Positions 31,603 to 39,582 of a stretch of DNA of 64,000 nucleotides are shown here, piece after piece. This stretch comes from Exiguobacterium sp. RIT594. Lineage in GTDB: Bacteria; Bacillota; Bacilli; Exiguobacteriales; Exiguobacteriaceae. Position 1 is the first letter of the stretch; each line of letters begins with the position of its first letter. The position numbers and the translations under genes are program-made. The DNA lies in contig NZ_QPKF01000001.1 of the NCBI RefSeq assembly GCF_003339585.1, positions 1,798,001 through 1,862,000 of the forward strand. The letters run 5' to 3'. The notes beneath the pieces were generated by a model. That model had not been told where the DNA came from and ran no database searches. It was given only the letters and a program-made list of their open reading frames with translations.

Positions 31603-32088
31603 TTATCGCGCTTTATTAAACGTCATCGGCCGTTCTTCTTGAAATCTCCGTTGCATTTCGTAAGCCAATTCCAGTGTTTTGATCCGTTGCCGTTCGATGC
31701 TGTAAGCCGAAGCATCCGTATCAATCCGTTGTCCTGTTTGAAATTCCACTTGAACGGTATTCCCTTTTTTTTGAACAGTTTTCATCTGCTTAAAATTAAT
31801 CCAAATACATTCCGCCTTCTCCTTCGCAGTCGTCGGGAAGAAAATCGTTTGCGCCTTCCAATCAATTAAGACCGGTGTCTTTCGATTCGGTCCCAGGATA
31901 TGCCGAGCCGCTTCAATTCTTCCGCGCATCGACGAACCAAAATACAAACAAGATTCTTCAATTAATTTGATTGGATGACCTTCTAAGACAACTTCTGACT
32001 GTTCTTGAATAAGTAAGGTTTGCGGTTCACCGTATGGACCATATTTCGGTACAAGGGCTAATGTTTCTTCCGTAATTTTATGTCGCAT
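31603..32088 (-). CDS. comK: ComK-family competence transcription factor
   Basis: Homologue of the B. subtilis competence master regulator ComK, which binds paired AT boxes in promoters of DNA uptake and recombination genes. The core EESCLYFGSSMRGRIEAARHILG..KTPVLID..TIFFPTTAKEKAECIWI aligns by eye with ComK (SCRFFGSSYAGR, PPIMVD, FLFPT, QCGWI). At 161 residues it is shorter than the 192 of B. subtilis ComK, mainly at the C-terminus. That is common in other Bacillales. SD GGGAG precedes ATG 32088. It is monocistronic. AddAB, activated by ComK in B. subtilis, lies 2 kb away on the same strand. Whether this copy still drives competence is unknown. Confidence 0.87.
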   Translation of the reverse strand: MRHKITEETLALVPKYGPYGEPQTLLIQEQSEVVLEGHPIKLIEESCLYFGSSMRGRIEAARHILGPNRKTPVLIDWKAQTIFFPTTAKEKAECIWINFKQMKTVQKKGNTVQVEFQTGQRIDTDASAYSIERQRIKTLELAYEMQRRFQEERPMTFNKAR

Positions 32089-32171
32089 CCTGATTTCTCC
32101 CTTCCTGTATTAGTATGGTTATATCAAATTCAACACGACTTCGTCTGAAGGAACTCGTTATTTCCCAAAAT

Positions 32172-32201
32172 AAAAAACGAGATATGGCTATCTCGTTTTT
32201 T
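32172..32201 (-). terminator. Terminator after the 32.2-kb sensor kinase
   Basis: AAAAAACGAGATA-TGGC-TATCTCGTTTTTT is a perfect stem with T-runs on both strands. It lies between comK's upstream region and the kinase 3' end. Confidence 0.88.
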
Positions 32202-32207
32202 AAGATT

Positions 32208-33581
32208 TTATTTTTTTCCGGCTGTTTCTTCGTCAAAATGCCTTGGAAAATTAAATTTCACGCAAACTTTATTTTCTTCATTTCCCGCAGTCAGATTATC
32301 AATCGTCACTTCTCCTTCGTGCCGTTCGACAATCCGCTTAACGATGTATAATCCAAGACCAAACTTGCCTTCTTTTCCACGCGAAAATTGATGGAACAGC
32401 GGAGAGGACGTTTCTAACGGCGGACCGTCGTTCAGGATTTCGACTGTCGCAGACTGCCTTGTGCCGGACAGACGAATCTCAATCGTGGACTCCGCATAAC
32501 GAATCGCATTATCCAATACATTTTCCAGCGCCACACGCAATTGTTCCCCTTCGCCTAACACGATGCCCGCTTCGCCGGAGATTTTCCACGTCAATGCTTT
32601 TGTGCCGACAAACCGTTTTTGAAGCAAGTGAACCATCCGGTCCAAGTCCACATGATCCCATGTTGAACGATCCAGTTCAAAATAATCAAGTTTCGTTACA
32701 TATAACAAAGCTGCGACTTTTTTCTCCAATCGTTCCGCTTCTTCTTCGATGACGGAAACAGAACCTGTCAAATCACCGTCCGGATAAATTCCGTCCGAAA
32801 TTGACTGGGCATAACTGCGAATGACCATGATCGGTGTTTTTAAATCATGTGAGATATTTTGAAGCAAGGATTTTTGAGCTTTGTCCTGTTTTTCCAAGTC
32901 CATTCGCATCGCATCGACTGACCGGGCCAATCGCCCGATTTCATCGCCACGGTCCAAAGGTAGAGGTGTATCCCACTTCTGAGCTGCAATCTTACCGACC
33001 GCCCGCTCAATCTCGATTAAGGGATGGGTCAGTCGTCTGGCTAGCCAAAAGGCAATGAATAAGGTCAGGATACTGACGATTGCGACAACCCAACCGATTT
33101 TCGAAAATAACTGAGTGATCAGTTCCTGTCGATAGGCATCCCAGACATATGAAACACGGTAATAGGTTTCCCCTTTAATCTCCATCTTTAAGATACTGTA
33201 GTAGACATCTTCCTTATCGAGACGGGTCGTATATTTTTGCATCTCTTTTTCTTGATCGATGGCATCCCGATACATTTGATTGACCAACTGTTGCGGTGCT
33301 CCGCCATAGTACAACTTTCCATTTTTCGATAACAATAAGACGTTGACCGAGCGCGACTCCTGTTTCCGCCGGTCAAATTCAATCGGATTGTCTTGTAACA
33401 TCTCGATGACAGAGGCATCTTCCGAAAAAAAGACTTCACTGTTTTCGAGTGTCGCATAGACTTGCTCATCGATGAAGTTACCAATCGATGATCGCATGAC
33501 GACTAATATGACAATGGAGAGTGTTGCAATGACCAACAGGAACATCGCCCAGATTTGAAAACCCAGACTCCGATTTTTCAT
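32208..33581 (-). CDS. Two-component sensor histidine kinase (EnvZ/PhoR type)
   Basis: Membrane kinase of 457 residues paired with the upstream OmpR-type regulator (4-bp overlap). It has a membrane helix at about 10-31, an extracellular domain of about 130 residues, a second helix near 165-185, then HAMP (RRLTHPLIEIERAVGKIA). The HisKA phospho-acceptor is in LLQNISHDLKTPIMVIRSYAQ. The ATPase domain has NVLDNAIRYAE and FGLGLYIVKRIVE. The input domain gives no clear clue to the ligand. ATG 33581 has only a weak SD, so it depends on coupling with the regulator gene. It ends at a clean terminator. Confidence 0.92.
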   Translation of the reverse strand: MKNRSLGFQIWAMFLLVIATLSIVILVVMRSSIGNFIDEQVYATLENSEVFFSEDASVIEMLQDNPIEFDRRKQESRSVNVLLLSKNGKLYYGGAPQQLVNQMYRDAIDQEKEMQKYTTRLDKEDVYYSILKMEIKGETYYRVSYVWDAYRQELITQLFSKIGWVVAIVSILTLFIAFWLARRLTHPLIEIERAVGKIAAQKWDTPLPLDRGDEIGRLARSVDAMRMDLEKQDKAQKSLLQNISHDLKTPIMVIRSYAQSISDGIYPDGDLTGSVSVIEEEAERLEKKVAALLYVTKLDYFELDRSTWDHVDLDRMVHLLQKRFVGTKALTWKISGEAGIVLGEGEQLRVALENVLDNAIRYAESTIEIRLSGTRQSATVEILNDGPPLETSSPLFHQFSRGKEGKFGLGLYIVKRIVERHEGEVTIDNLTAGNEENKVCVKFNFPRHFDEETAGKK

Positions 33582-34240
33582 GCAGCCACCAGACGGTATC
33601 CGATCCCGTAAATCGTTTCAAGTTCTAGTTTGGAAAGTTTTTTTCGTACACGGCGTACGAGGTCATCGACGACACGGTCTGAACCAAAATAATCGTCGCC
33701 CCATACGCTTACTAAAATTTGTTCCCGGGACATCGGTGTTCCGATTTGCGTGGCAAACAGAATCAGTAAATCATATTCTTTTGAGGTCAAATCAATCTCT
33801 TGACCATTCTCTTCGATAACTCGTTTTTCCGGATAAATCGTATAGTCACCATACCGGATGAGACCGGTTTTAGGTGTCGCATACGCACGTGCTAAAATTT
33901 TCTTTACACGAATGACCAGTTCACGCGGTAAAAACGGTTTAGCGATGTAATCGTCCGATCCCATCTCCAGTCCAATGATTTTATCAATGTCTTCATCCCG
34001 GGCCGAAATGAAGATGACCGGCGTCGTTTCGTCATGTGCTTTAATCCGTTTGATCAACTGAAAACCGTCCAAGTCCGGCAACATGATGTCAAGGATCCAC
34101 AAATCAGGTTTTTCAATGATGGCAGATGCCGCCGCTTCCCCTGATGTAAACGATTTTACTTGCCAACCTTCCTGTTCCAAATACTTGACCAAGACGCGGT
34201 TCAAGTTCACTTCATCGTCAACTAAATAAATCGTATGCAT
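33578..34240 (-). CDS. OmpR-family response regulator
   Basis: DNA-binding response regulator of 220 residues. The receiver domain starts MHTIYLVDDE and has the phospho-acceptor D51 in WILDIMLPD. The winged-helix output contains LTSKEYDLLILFATQIGTPMSREQIL and VDDLVRRVRKKL. I chose the third ATG of the ATG run (34240) because AGGAG then sits 8 nt away. The first ATG would be 2 nt from it. It is co-transcribed with the downstream kinase. The regulon is unknown. The neighbouring 51-residue membrane protein and comK are candidate targets by position only. Confidence 0.93.
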   Translation of the reverse strand: MHTIYLVDDEVNLNRVLVKYLEQEGWQVKSFTSGEAAASAIIEKPDLWILDIMLPDLDGFQLIKRIKAHDETTPVIFISARDEDIDKIIGLEMGSDDYIAKPFLPRELVIRVKKILARAYATPKTGLIRYGDYTIYPEKRVIEENGQEIDLTSKEYDLLILFATQIGTPMSREQILVSVWGDDYFGSDRVVDDLVRRVRKKLSKLELETIYGIGYRLVAA

Positions 34241-34320
34241 CATCATCACTCCTGCTTAAGTTCTTTTTTTCAGTGTAACAAAGGATTTCCGCAGAATTAT
34301 GGGAGAATCTAAAATTATAC

Positions 34321-34351
34321 AAAAAAACGCTCTTTTCTGAAGAAAAGAGCG
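34321..34351 (-). terminator. Terminator of the 51-codon gene
   Basis: Stem CGCTCTTTTC-TGAA-GAAAAGAGCG is followed by seven T on the leftward strand. It confirms a separate short transcript. Confidence 0.88.
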
Positions 34352-34368
34352 GCGTTCAGTCCAACTAA

Positions 34369-34524
34369 TTATTTTACAAGGCGCAACGACGGATATGTCG
34401 CGCGTTCTGCGTGTGTTTTGGTATTTGCCGATACATGACGACGTTCCGTTTTCACTACATGAGTCAGGAACGTGGCACCGCCGCCTAGTAAGACGGTTAC
34501 ACCAGCCATTAAAATAATTTCCAT
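34369..34524 (-). CDS. 51-residue single-pass membrane protein, likely Fur-regulated
   Basis: Short gene with all normal signals. The SD AAAGGGTGG lies 8 nt before ATG 34524, the 52-codon frame closes with TAA, and an intrinsic terminator follows 18 bp later. The protein begins MEIILMAGVTVLLGGG and has one membrane helix (about 3-23). The basic tail (KTERRHVSANTKTH..ERATYPSLRLVK) is expected on the cytoplasmic side. No family is recognised. A promoter with two Fur-like boxes lies upstream, so expression under iron limitation is inferred. The size and basic tail recall Fur-controlled small basic proteins of Bacillus, without sequence similarity that I can see. Confidence 0.7.
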   Translation of the reverse strand: MEIILMAGVTVLLGGGATFLTHVVKTERRHVSANTKTHAERATYPSLRLVK

Positions 34525-34552
34525 TGTTTTCGCCACCCTTTTCTATCGCAAT

Positions 34553-34567
34553 TGATAATCAGTATCA
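34553..34567. promoter_or_regulatory. Fur box in the leader of the 51-codon gene
   Basis: TGATAATCAGTATCA fits the 7-1-7 Bacillus Fur consensus TGATAATNATTATCA with one mismatch. It lies at about +12 to +26 from the predicted start of transcription. Confidence 0.65.
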
Positions 34568-34578
34568 TCCTCAAGATG

Positions 34579-34616
34579 ACTATATCATGCTTGATAGAAA
34601 ATGAGAAGCATTCTCA
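34579..34616 (-). promoter_or_regulatory. Promoter of the 51-codon gene with a second Fur-like repeat at -35
   Basis: -35 TTCTCA (34602-34607) and -10 TATAGT (34579-34584) are spaced 17 bp apart. The -35 is embedded in TGAGAAGCATTCTCA (34602-34616), a 7-1-7 inverted repeat with 11 of 14 matches to the Fur consensus. A repressor bound there would cover the -35 region. Confidence 0.5.
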
Positions 34617-34621
34617 GAGAA

Positions 34622-35056
34622 TTAATCGGTTAAAAATTTTCGTTGTTCTTCTTCATGACGTTTCCGAATGATTTCACGCCATTTAAACTCGCCCTGTTCC
34701 AATCCGTTAATCAAGATCTCGGCGGTTCCGACGTTTGTCGCAAGCGGTAAATCATAGACGTCACATAATCGAATTAAAGCCGACACGTCCGGCTCATGGG
34801 GCTGTGCTGTCAGTGGATCACGCAGAAAAATGACAATATCAATTTCTCCCCGGGCGACCATCGCACCGATTTCCTGATCTCCTCCGAGCGGTCCCGACTT
34901 ACAGCGGTGGACCGTCAGTCCTGTCGCCTCCATGATGCGTTGCCCTGTCGTACCCGTGGCATATAACGTATTTTTGGCAAAGTAAGCTTCATACGCTCGT
35001 GTAAACATCATCATCTCGTCTTTTTTCTCATCATGTGCAATTAAAGCAATATTCAT
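34622..35056 (-). CDS. mgsA: Methylglyoxal synthase
   Basis: Cytoplasmic enzyme that converts dihydroxyacetone phosphate to methylglyoxal, a bypass used when phosphosugars accumulate. The 144 residues show the family pattern: [42 protein letters not shown] with the catalytic Asp (about D60), and [12 protein letters not shown]. The start at ATG 35056 has GGAGGGGGG just upstream. In B. subtilis mgsA sits in a different context (dapB cluster). Here it is alone, between the Fur-boxed small gene and the acyl-CoA ligase. It would connect with the glycerol operon through DHAP. Confidence 0.96.
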   Translation of the reverse strand: MNIALIAHDEKKDEMMMFTRAYEAYFAKNTLYATGTTGQRIMEATGLTVHRCKSGPLGGDQEIGAMVARGEIDIVIFLRDPLTAQPHEPDVSALIRLCDVYDLPLATNVGTAEILINGLEQGEFKWREIIRKRHEEEQRKFLTD

Positions 35057-35088
35057 TTTCTCTCCCCCCTCCTTACCTATATGCACAC

Positions 35089-35120
35089 AAAAAGAACTTC
35101 AGAAACCTGAAGTTCTTTTT
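35089..35120 (-). terminator. Terminator of the acyl-CoA ligase gene
   Basis: AAAAAGAACTTCAG-AAAC-CTGAAGTTCTTTTT is a perfect 14-bp stem with a T-run on the leftward strand. Confidence 0.9.
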
Positions 35121-35132
35121 TCTATATTAAAA

Positions 35133-36680
35133 TCATGAACCAGTTGGTTGTTTTTTCAAGACGGTCCGTAAAATCTTACCTGTTGTATTTCGTGGCAATT
35201 GTTCAATGAATTCAATTCGTGTCGGACACTTATACTTCGCAAGTGAGATGGCACAGAAGTCCAGGACTTCCGCTTCCGCCAACGGTTCACGCACGACCAC
35301 AAATGCTTTTACCGCTTCGCCCATTTCTTCGTCGGGTACACCGATGACGGCGGCTTCGACAATCGATGGATGTTGATATAAGATTTCCTCGACTTCACGC
35401 GGATAGACATTATATCCGCCGACGATAATCATATCTTTTTTTCGGTCGACGATATAAAAGTATCCATCCTCATCTTGTCTTGCCAAGTCGCCGGTGTAGA
35501 GCCATCCTTCTTTTAACGTCGCTTGCGTTTCTTCCGGCATTTTGTAGTAACCGGTCATGATGTTCGGACCGCGTACGATTAATTCTCCGACTTGACCGAT
35601 TGGGACTTCCTGCCCGAGTTCGTCGACGACCCTGTTTTCGACATCGATGATTGAAGGTCCAATCGAGCCCGGCTTTTGTACTCCGTCCAAAGGATTGAAG
35701 CAGGTGACGGGAGACGCTTCGGACAGACCGTATCCTTCAAGGATATGACAGTTAAAGGTTTGATCAAAGGATTGAAGCAGCGGTACGGGTAAACTCGCTC
35801 CACCTGAAACGAACAAACGGATCGATTCAAACGCATTTGTATATTCCGGATGCGCCTTTACTGTCTGTAACAGGAAGTTATACATCGTCGGCACACCCGC
35901 AAAAATCGTCACCTGTTCTTTTTTCGCCAGTTCAAACGTCTCCTGTGGTGAAAAACGTGCAGCAATGACAACCGTTGCCCCGTGTGCCAGTGATGCATTG
36001 ACGACGACCGTCAAACAAAAGACATGGAACATCGGTAACACAGCGAGTGTTCGGTCCTGTTCCGAGACATGTAAGTATTCCCCGATGGAACGGGCATTGG
36101 AAGTCAGGTTTCGATGTGATAACATCGCTCCTTTTGGTTTCCCTGTCGTTCCGCTCGTATACAGGATGACGGCGGTCTCATCGAGTTCATACGTCACTTC
36201 CTGAATCGGATGTTCAATCTCCAGCCAACGCTCAAGCGTCGTAAACTGAACATTTCCAAGACGTTCTTCCGGACCAACCTGCCCGTTAAACGGAACGGAG
36301 ACGACGACAGAAAGATGCGGTAAATGAACCAATCGCTCTTTTGCTGCTTCGACAAGCGGTGCGATTCCTAAAATTCCTTTAACATCCCCGTTCATTAAGA
36401 TGTAACCGAGTTCATCCGGCGTATAGGTCGGGTTGATTGGGATGGCAACTGCCCCCTGCTTCATAACAGCATAATACCCAATCAAAAAAGCCGGACTGTT
36501 TCCAAGTATTAGAGCAACGTGATCCCCTTTTCGAATTCCATGTGACTCGAGTGCTCCGGCGGCCCGGTGAAACTTCTCAACAAATTCACGATAACTGACT
36601 GCGACATCTTCAAATACGTAGGCGATGCTGTCCGGACGTTGCCGAGCTGTTTCTTCCACCGAATGAATCAATCCCATCAT
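35133..36680 (-). CDS. Fatty-acid/acyl-CoA ligase (AMP-forming)
   Basis: Class I adenylate-forming enzyme of 515 residues that activates a carboxylic acid to its CoA ester. The P-loop-like motif is LYTSGTTGKPKGAMLSH (about residue 170). The ATP motif YGLSEASPVTC and the hinge/A8 region GWLYTGDLARQDEDGYFYIVDRKKDMI are present. The C-terminal catalytic Lys is in LPRNTTGKILR. It resembles medium/long-chain fatty acid ligases. The start is ATG 36680 (AAGGGGGAAGC upstream). A longer frame to 36737 would run through the operator. The shared inverted repeat with the enoyl-CoA hydratase suggests a fatty-acid regulon. The substrate is not certain. Confidence 0.88.
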   Translation of the reverse strand: MMGLIHSVEETARQRPDSIAYVFEDVAVSYREFVEKFHRAAGALESHGIRKGDHVALILGNSPAFLIGYYAVMKQGAVAIPINPTYTPDELGYILMNGDVKGILGIAPLVEAAKERLVHLPHLSVVVSVPFNGQVGPEERLGNVQFTTLERWLEIEHPIQEVTYELDETAVILYTSGTTGKPKGAMLSHRNLTSNARSIGEYLHVSEQDRTLAVLPMFHVFCLTVVVNASLAHGATVVIAARFSPQETFELAKKEQVTIFAGVPTMYNFLLQTVKAHPEYTNAFESIRLFVSGGASLPVPLLQSFDQTFNCHILEGYGLSEASPVTCFNPLDGVQKPGSIGPSIIDVENRVVDELGQEVPIGQVGELIVRGPNIMTGYYKMPEETQATLKEGWLYTGDLARQDEDGYFYIVDRKKDMIIVGGYNVYPREVEEILYQHPSIVEAAVIGVPDEEMGEAVKAFVVVREPLAEAEVLDFCAISLAKYKCPTRIEFIEQLPRNTTGKILRTVLKKQPTGS

Positions 36681-36698
36681 AACTAGCTTCCCCCTTCG

Positions 36699-36716
36699 AA
36701 TGAATAACCGTTCATT
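36699..36716. promoter_or_regulatory. 18-bp inverted repeat, second copy of the putative TetR/FadR-type operator
   Basis: AATGAATAACCGTTCATT has perfect 6-bp arms. It lies 18 bp before the ligase start. It matches the site at 7073-7090 at 15 of 18 positions, including four central bases. Confidence 0.6.
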
Positions 36717-36723
36717 TTTAACG

Positions 36724-36762
36724 CAAAAAAAATCCATACATGACGTGTCCGCCTGTATGGAT
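36724..36762 (-). terminator. Terminator of the SDR gene, within the ligase leader
   Basis: ATCCATACA / TGTATGGAT stem followed by eight T on the leftward strand. Confidence 0.85.
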
Positions 36763-36776
36763 AGTGTAGCATTTTA

Positions 36777-36790
36777 TGGAAACGTTTTCA
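36777..36790. promoter_or_regulatory. cre-like palindrome
   Basis: TGGAAACGTTTTCA has one mismatch to cre. It lies just beyond the SDR stop and upstream of the SDR terminator. It could repress a ligase promoter whose -10 would be TACACT nearby, but this is uncertain. Confidence 0.4.
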
Positions 36791-36802
36791 CGTTCTTTCT
36801 TT

Positions 36803-37690
36803 TTAACCGTTGACGATGACGCCGCCGTTTAGATGCAGGACCTGCCCCGTCATATAACTTGAATCGTTACAAGCTAAGAAGACGTAAGCCGAAGCCATTT
36901 CTGCCGGTTGTCCCGGACGATCCATCGGTGTATTTTTACCAAACGTTTTTACAGATTCATCCGGGAACGTATCTGTAATCAATGGTGTCCAAATCGGGCC
37001 GGGTGCAACCGCATTGACACGGATTCCCTGTTTCGCAAGGTTCATCGACAGACTGCGTGTAAAGCTGACGATAGCACCTTTCGTTGATGAATAATCAATC
37101 AACAGCGGATTTCCTTCGTACGCCGTCGAAGACGTCGTATTGATGATGGCTGAGCCGAGCGTCAAGTGAGGTAAGGCCGCGCGTGCTAGACGCATCATTC
37201 CGAAAATATTTGTTTTGAATGTTTTTTCCATCGATTCATCTGTGATGTCGAGTAATGAATCTTCCGGCTTTTGCATACTCGCATTGTTGACGACGATATC
37301 AAGACGACCAAAACGGTCGATGGTTTTTTTGACGAGTTCTTCACAATACGCACCGTCTCCAATATCCCCTTGCGAAAGTAACACTTCGCCACCGAGTTCT
37401 TCGAGACGGGCTTTTGTTTCTTCAGCACCTTCTTGATCACCATAAAACGCAATGACGATTTTAGCTCCTTCTAATGTATAGGCAATCGAAATCGCACGTC
37501 CGATACCTGAATTACCACCCGTTACGATTGCAACTTTGCCTTTTAATTTCCCGGCAGCACGGTAATCGTCCCGTTCGTAATATGGTAACGGTTGTTGATC
37601 TTCTGTTTTTGGTAAGCCTTCAGAAACTTTTTCAAAATTAATGAAGTCGTTTAATGTACCCTCTAAAAAGTTATCTTTATTGTAGCCCAT
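36803..37690 (-). CDS. Short-chain dehydrogenase/reductase (YhdF/YhxC type)
   Basis: NAD(P)-dependent oxidoreductase of 295 residues with a 45-residue N-terminal extension (FEKVSEGLPKTEDQQPLPYYERDDY) typical of the YhdF/YhxC/YghA subgroup. The cofactor motif is TGGNSGIGRAIS. The NNAS motif (NNASMQKPE), catalytic Ser in INTTSSTAY and Y-x3-K in YSSTKGA are complete. There is no membrane segment. The start at ATG 37690 follows GGGGGAGC by 6 nt. The 51-bp gap to lplJ upstream allows co-transcription. The substrate is unknown. Relatives are often stress-induced and annotated as glucose dehydrogenase-like without proof. Confidence 0.9.
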   Translation of the reverse strand: MGYNKDNFLEGTLNDFINFEKVSEGLPKTEDQQPLPYYERDDYRAAGKLKGKVAIVTGGNSGIGRAISIAYTLEGAKIVIAFYGDQEGAEETKARLEELGGEVLLSQGDIGDGAYCEELVKKTIDRFGRLDIVVNNASMQKPEDSLLDITDESMEKTFKTNIFGMMRLARAALPHLTLGSAIINTTSSTAYEGNPLLIDYSSTKGAIVSFTRSLSMNLAKQGIRVNAVAPGPIWTPLITDTFPDESVKTFGKNTPMDRPGQPAEMASAYVFLACNDSSYMTGQVLHLNGGVIVNG

Positions 37691-37741
37691 GAAAAAAGCT
37701 CCCCCTATGCAAGTTGATAGAGAGAGTTTTCCCAAAAAAGC

Positions 37742-38731
37742 TTATGCTAAAACGTCAAGCACTTCGTCCAGCTCAACGGCACCAAAATATTTCTTTAATT
37801 CATACTGACTCAATACTTCGCGTAACGAAGACCGGTCATACCGTTTTCCTTCGAGTGCCCGAGCAATTTCCCCGGCATCCTCGACTCCGAAGAAATCACC
37901 GTAAATTTTCGCTTCTTCGATGACTCCCTTTTTCACATTCAAACGGAAATCGATCGTTCCGATCGGGAAACGTTTTTTATGAATCACATCAAACTTCGGT
38001 GATTTACCGAAATTCCAATCCCAATTCCCGTATCGTTCTGCTGAAATCGCATGGACTTTTGACCAGTCTTCGTCCGTTAAGACATAACGTTCCATCTCTT
38101 TTCCTTCATAAATGGATTCTAGGAGATGTTCGACGAATTCATCCATCGTCAACGGCTCTGTCAAAAATTCAGAAATGTTCGCGACCCGGCTGCGGACCGA
38201 TTTAATTCCTTTTGAACGCATTTTTTCTTCACTGACGACCAACGCATTGACGACTTCCTCAATGTTTGAATCAAGCATCAATGTACCGTGGCTGAACATC
38301 CGGCCTTTTGTCGTAAACTGCGCGTTTCCGCTGATTTTCCGGGTTCCAACATGAATGTCATTACGACCGGACAGCTCTGCTTCGACACCCAATTTGTGCA
38401 GTGCTTTTACGACCGGCTCCGTGAATTTTTTATAGTTGTTGAACGAATCTCCATCATCTTTCGTCAGGAAACTGAAGTTCAGGTTGCCGAGATCGTGGTA
38501 AACGGCACCGCCGCCTGATAAGCGACGGACAACATGAATGCCGTTTTCTTCAACGTATTTCAAGTTGACTTCCTCGTTCGTGTTTTGGTTTTTACCGACG
38601 ATGATCGACGGACCGTTGATGTAGAACAGGAAATAATCTTCTTCGCTGACATTTAAATTGTTCAAAATAAAGTCCTCGACAGCAAGATTGATCCGTGCAT
38701 CGTGAATATCTGGATGGAAAATGAATTTCAT
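37742..38731 (-). CDS. lplJ: Lipoate-protein ligase
   Basis: Enzyme that activates free lipoate with ATP and attaches it to E2 or GcvH proteins. The 329 residues align with B. subtilis LplJ: INLAVEDFILNN, PSIIVGKNQNTNEEVN, VVRRLSGGGAVYHDLGNLNFSFLTKDDGDSF (conserved lipoyl-binding RRxSGGGAV), GRNDIHVGTRKISGNAQFT, GIKSVRSRVANISEFL. The start is ATG 38731, which matches the family N-terminus, with AAAGGAG 12 nt upstream. An in-frame TTG at 38755 precedes that SD and is unlikely. It is likely co-transcribed with the DsbA-like gene 30 bp upstream. Confidence 0.95.
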   Translation of the reverse strand: MKFIFHPDIHDARINLAVEDFILNNLNVSEEDYFLFYINGPSIIVGKNQNTNEEVNLKYVEENGIHVVRRLSGGGAVYHDLGNLNFSFLTKDDGDSFNNYKKFTEPVVKALHKLGVEAELSGRNDIHVGTRKISGNAQFTTKGRMFSHGTLMLDSNIEEVVNALVVSEEKMRSKGIKSVRSRVANISEFLTEPLTMDEFVEHLLESIYEGKEMERYVLTDEDWSKVHAISAERYGNWDWNFGKSPKFDVIHKKRFPIGTIDFRLNVKKGVIEEAKIYGDFFGVEDAGEIARALEGKRYDRSSLREVLSQYELKKYFGAVELDEVLDVLA

Positions 38732-38761
38732 AAGTTTCGTGTACTCCTTTGACAATCAAAT

Positions 38762-39445
38762 TTAGTTACAGCCGTCAACTCCACAGGCATCACCTTCAGC
38801 GACAATCTCTACTTTTTGTTCTTGTTGCACCCGGTCCAATACTTGGCTGAATGCTTCAACAGGTTGCGCTCCGGAAATGGCATACTTCCGGTCAAATACA
38901 AAAAACGGGACACCGGTCACACCGAGTTCACGAGCCATATCTTCTTCCTGACGCACTTCATCGGAAGACTCGTCAGATGCGAGGAAGGTTTTTACCGTTG
39001 TTGGATCGAGTCCGACAGCAGTCGCGATTCGCATCAAAATCGAATCGTCGTTTAAGTTCTCCCCGTTCATGAAATAAGCTTGGAATAACTCTTCTGATAC
39101 TTCATCCATCTTATCATGCTTTTTCGCAAGTTGAGTCAGACGGTGAGCCTTAAATGTGTTTGCCGGAACAACGCGGTCCATCTCATAGAACAGACCATCA
39201 GTTTTCGCCGCATCGACGACACCTTGCGACATTGATCGAGCTTGATCAACTGATGTCCCGTACTTTGATGCTAAAATTTCGTACAATCCCATCGTTGGTG
39301 TTTCCGGTGCTGACGGATCAAGTTCAAAACTTTTAAATTCCACTTCAACGTTTGTTGCTCCATTCTCCTGAATCGCTTTTTCCAAACGTTTCTTACCGAT
39401 ATAACAAAATGGGCAGGCATAATCTGACCAGACTTCAACTTTCAT
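38762..39445 (-). CDS. DsbA-family thiol oxidoreductase, FrnE/YwbO type
   Basis: Cytoplasmic thioredoxin-fold protein of 227 residues. The active site CPFC follows the first strand (EVWSDYACPFCYIGKKRL, Cys 11 and 14). The cis-Pro loop is GVTGVPFFVFD near residue 175. The helical insert (MDEVSEELFQAYFMNGENLNDD) is typical of the FrnE subfamily, and there is no signal peptide. A C-terminal CGVDGC pair could act as a second redox site, as reported for FrnE. GGAGAGGG precedes ATG 39445. Its target is not known. Placement before lplJ may mean shared expression only. Confidence 0.9.
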   Translation of the reverse strand: MKVEVWSDYACPFCYIGKKRLEKAIQENGATNVEVEFKSFELDPSAPETPTMGLYEILASKYGTSVDQARSMSQGVVDAAKTDGLFYEMDRVVPANTFKAHRLTQLAKKHDKMDEVSEELFQAYFMNGENLNDDSILMRIATAVGLDPTTVKTFLASDESSDEVRQEEDMARELGVTGVPFFVFDRKYAISGAQPVEAFSQVLDRVQQEQKVEIVAEGDACGVDGCN

Positions 39446-39535
39446 CGTGTTCCCTCTCCTTCATGTAGTTATCATGTACATTTAGCATAATCGCCCGGGC
39501 GTTCGCTTGCAATGAATCTGATTTCATAGGACAGT

Positions 39536-39569
39536 AAAAAACTCCTTCGCGAAAAGCAAAGGAGTTTTT
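39536..39569 (-). terminator. Terminator of glpD
   Basis: AAAAACTCC..GGAGTTTTT stem with a T-run leftward, 14 bp past the glpD stop. Confidence 0.88.
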
Positions 39570-39582
39570 GTCGAACAAGTAT

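Noticed and set aside
36681-36737. N-terminal extension of the acyl-CoA ligase
   Set aside because: It would translate the operator repeat and has no SD. ATG 36680 has a good one.
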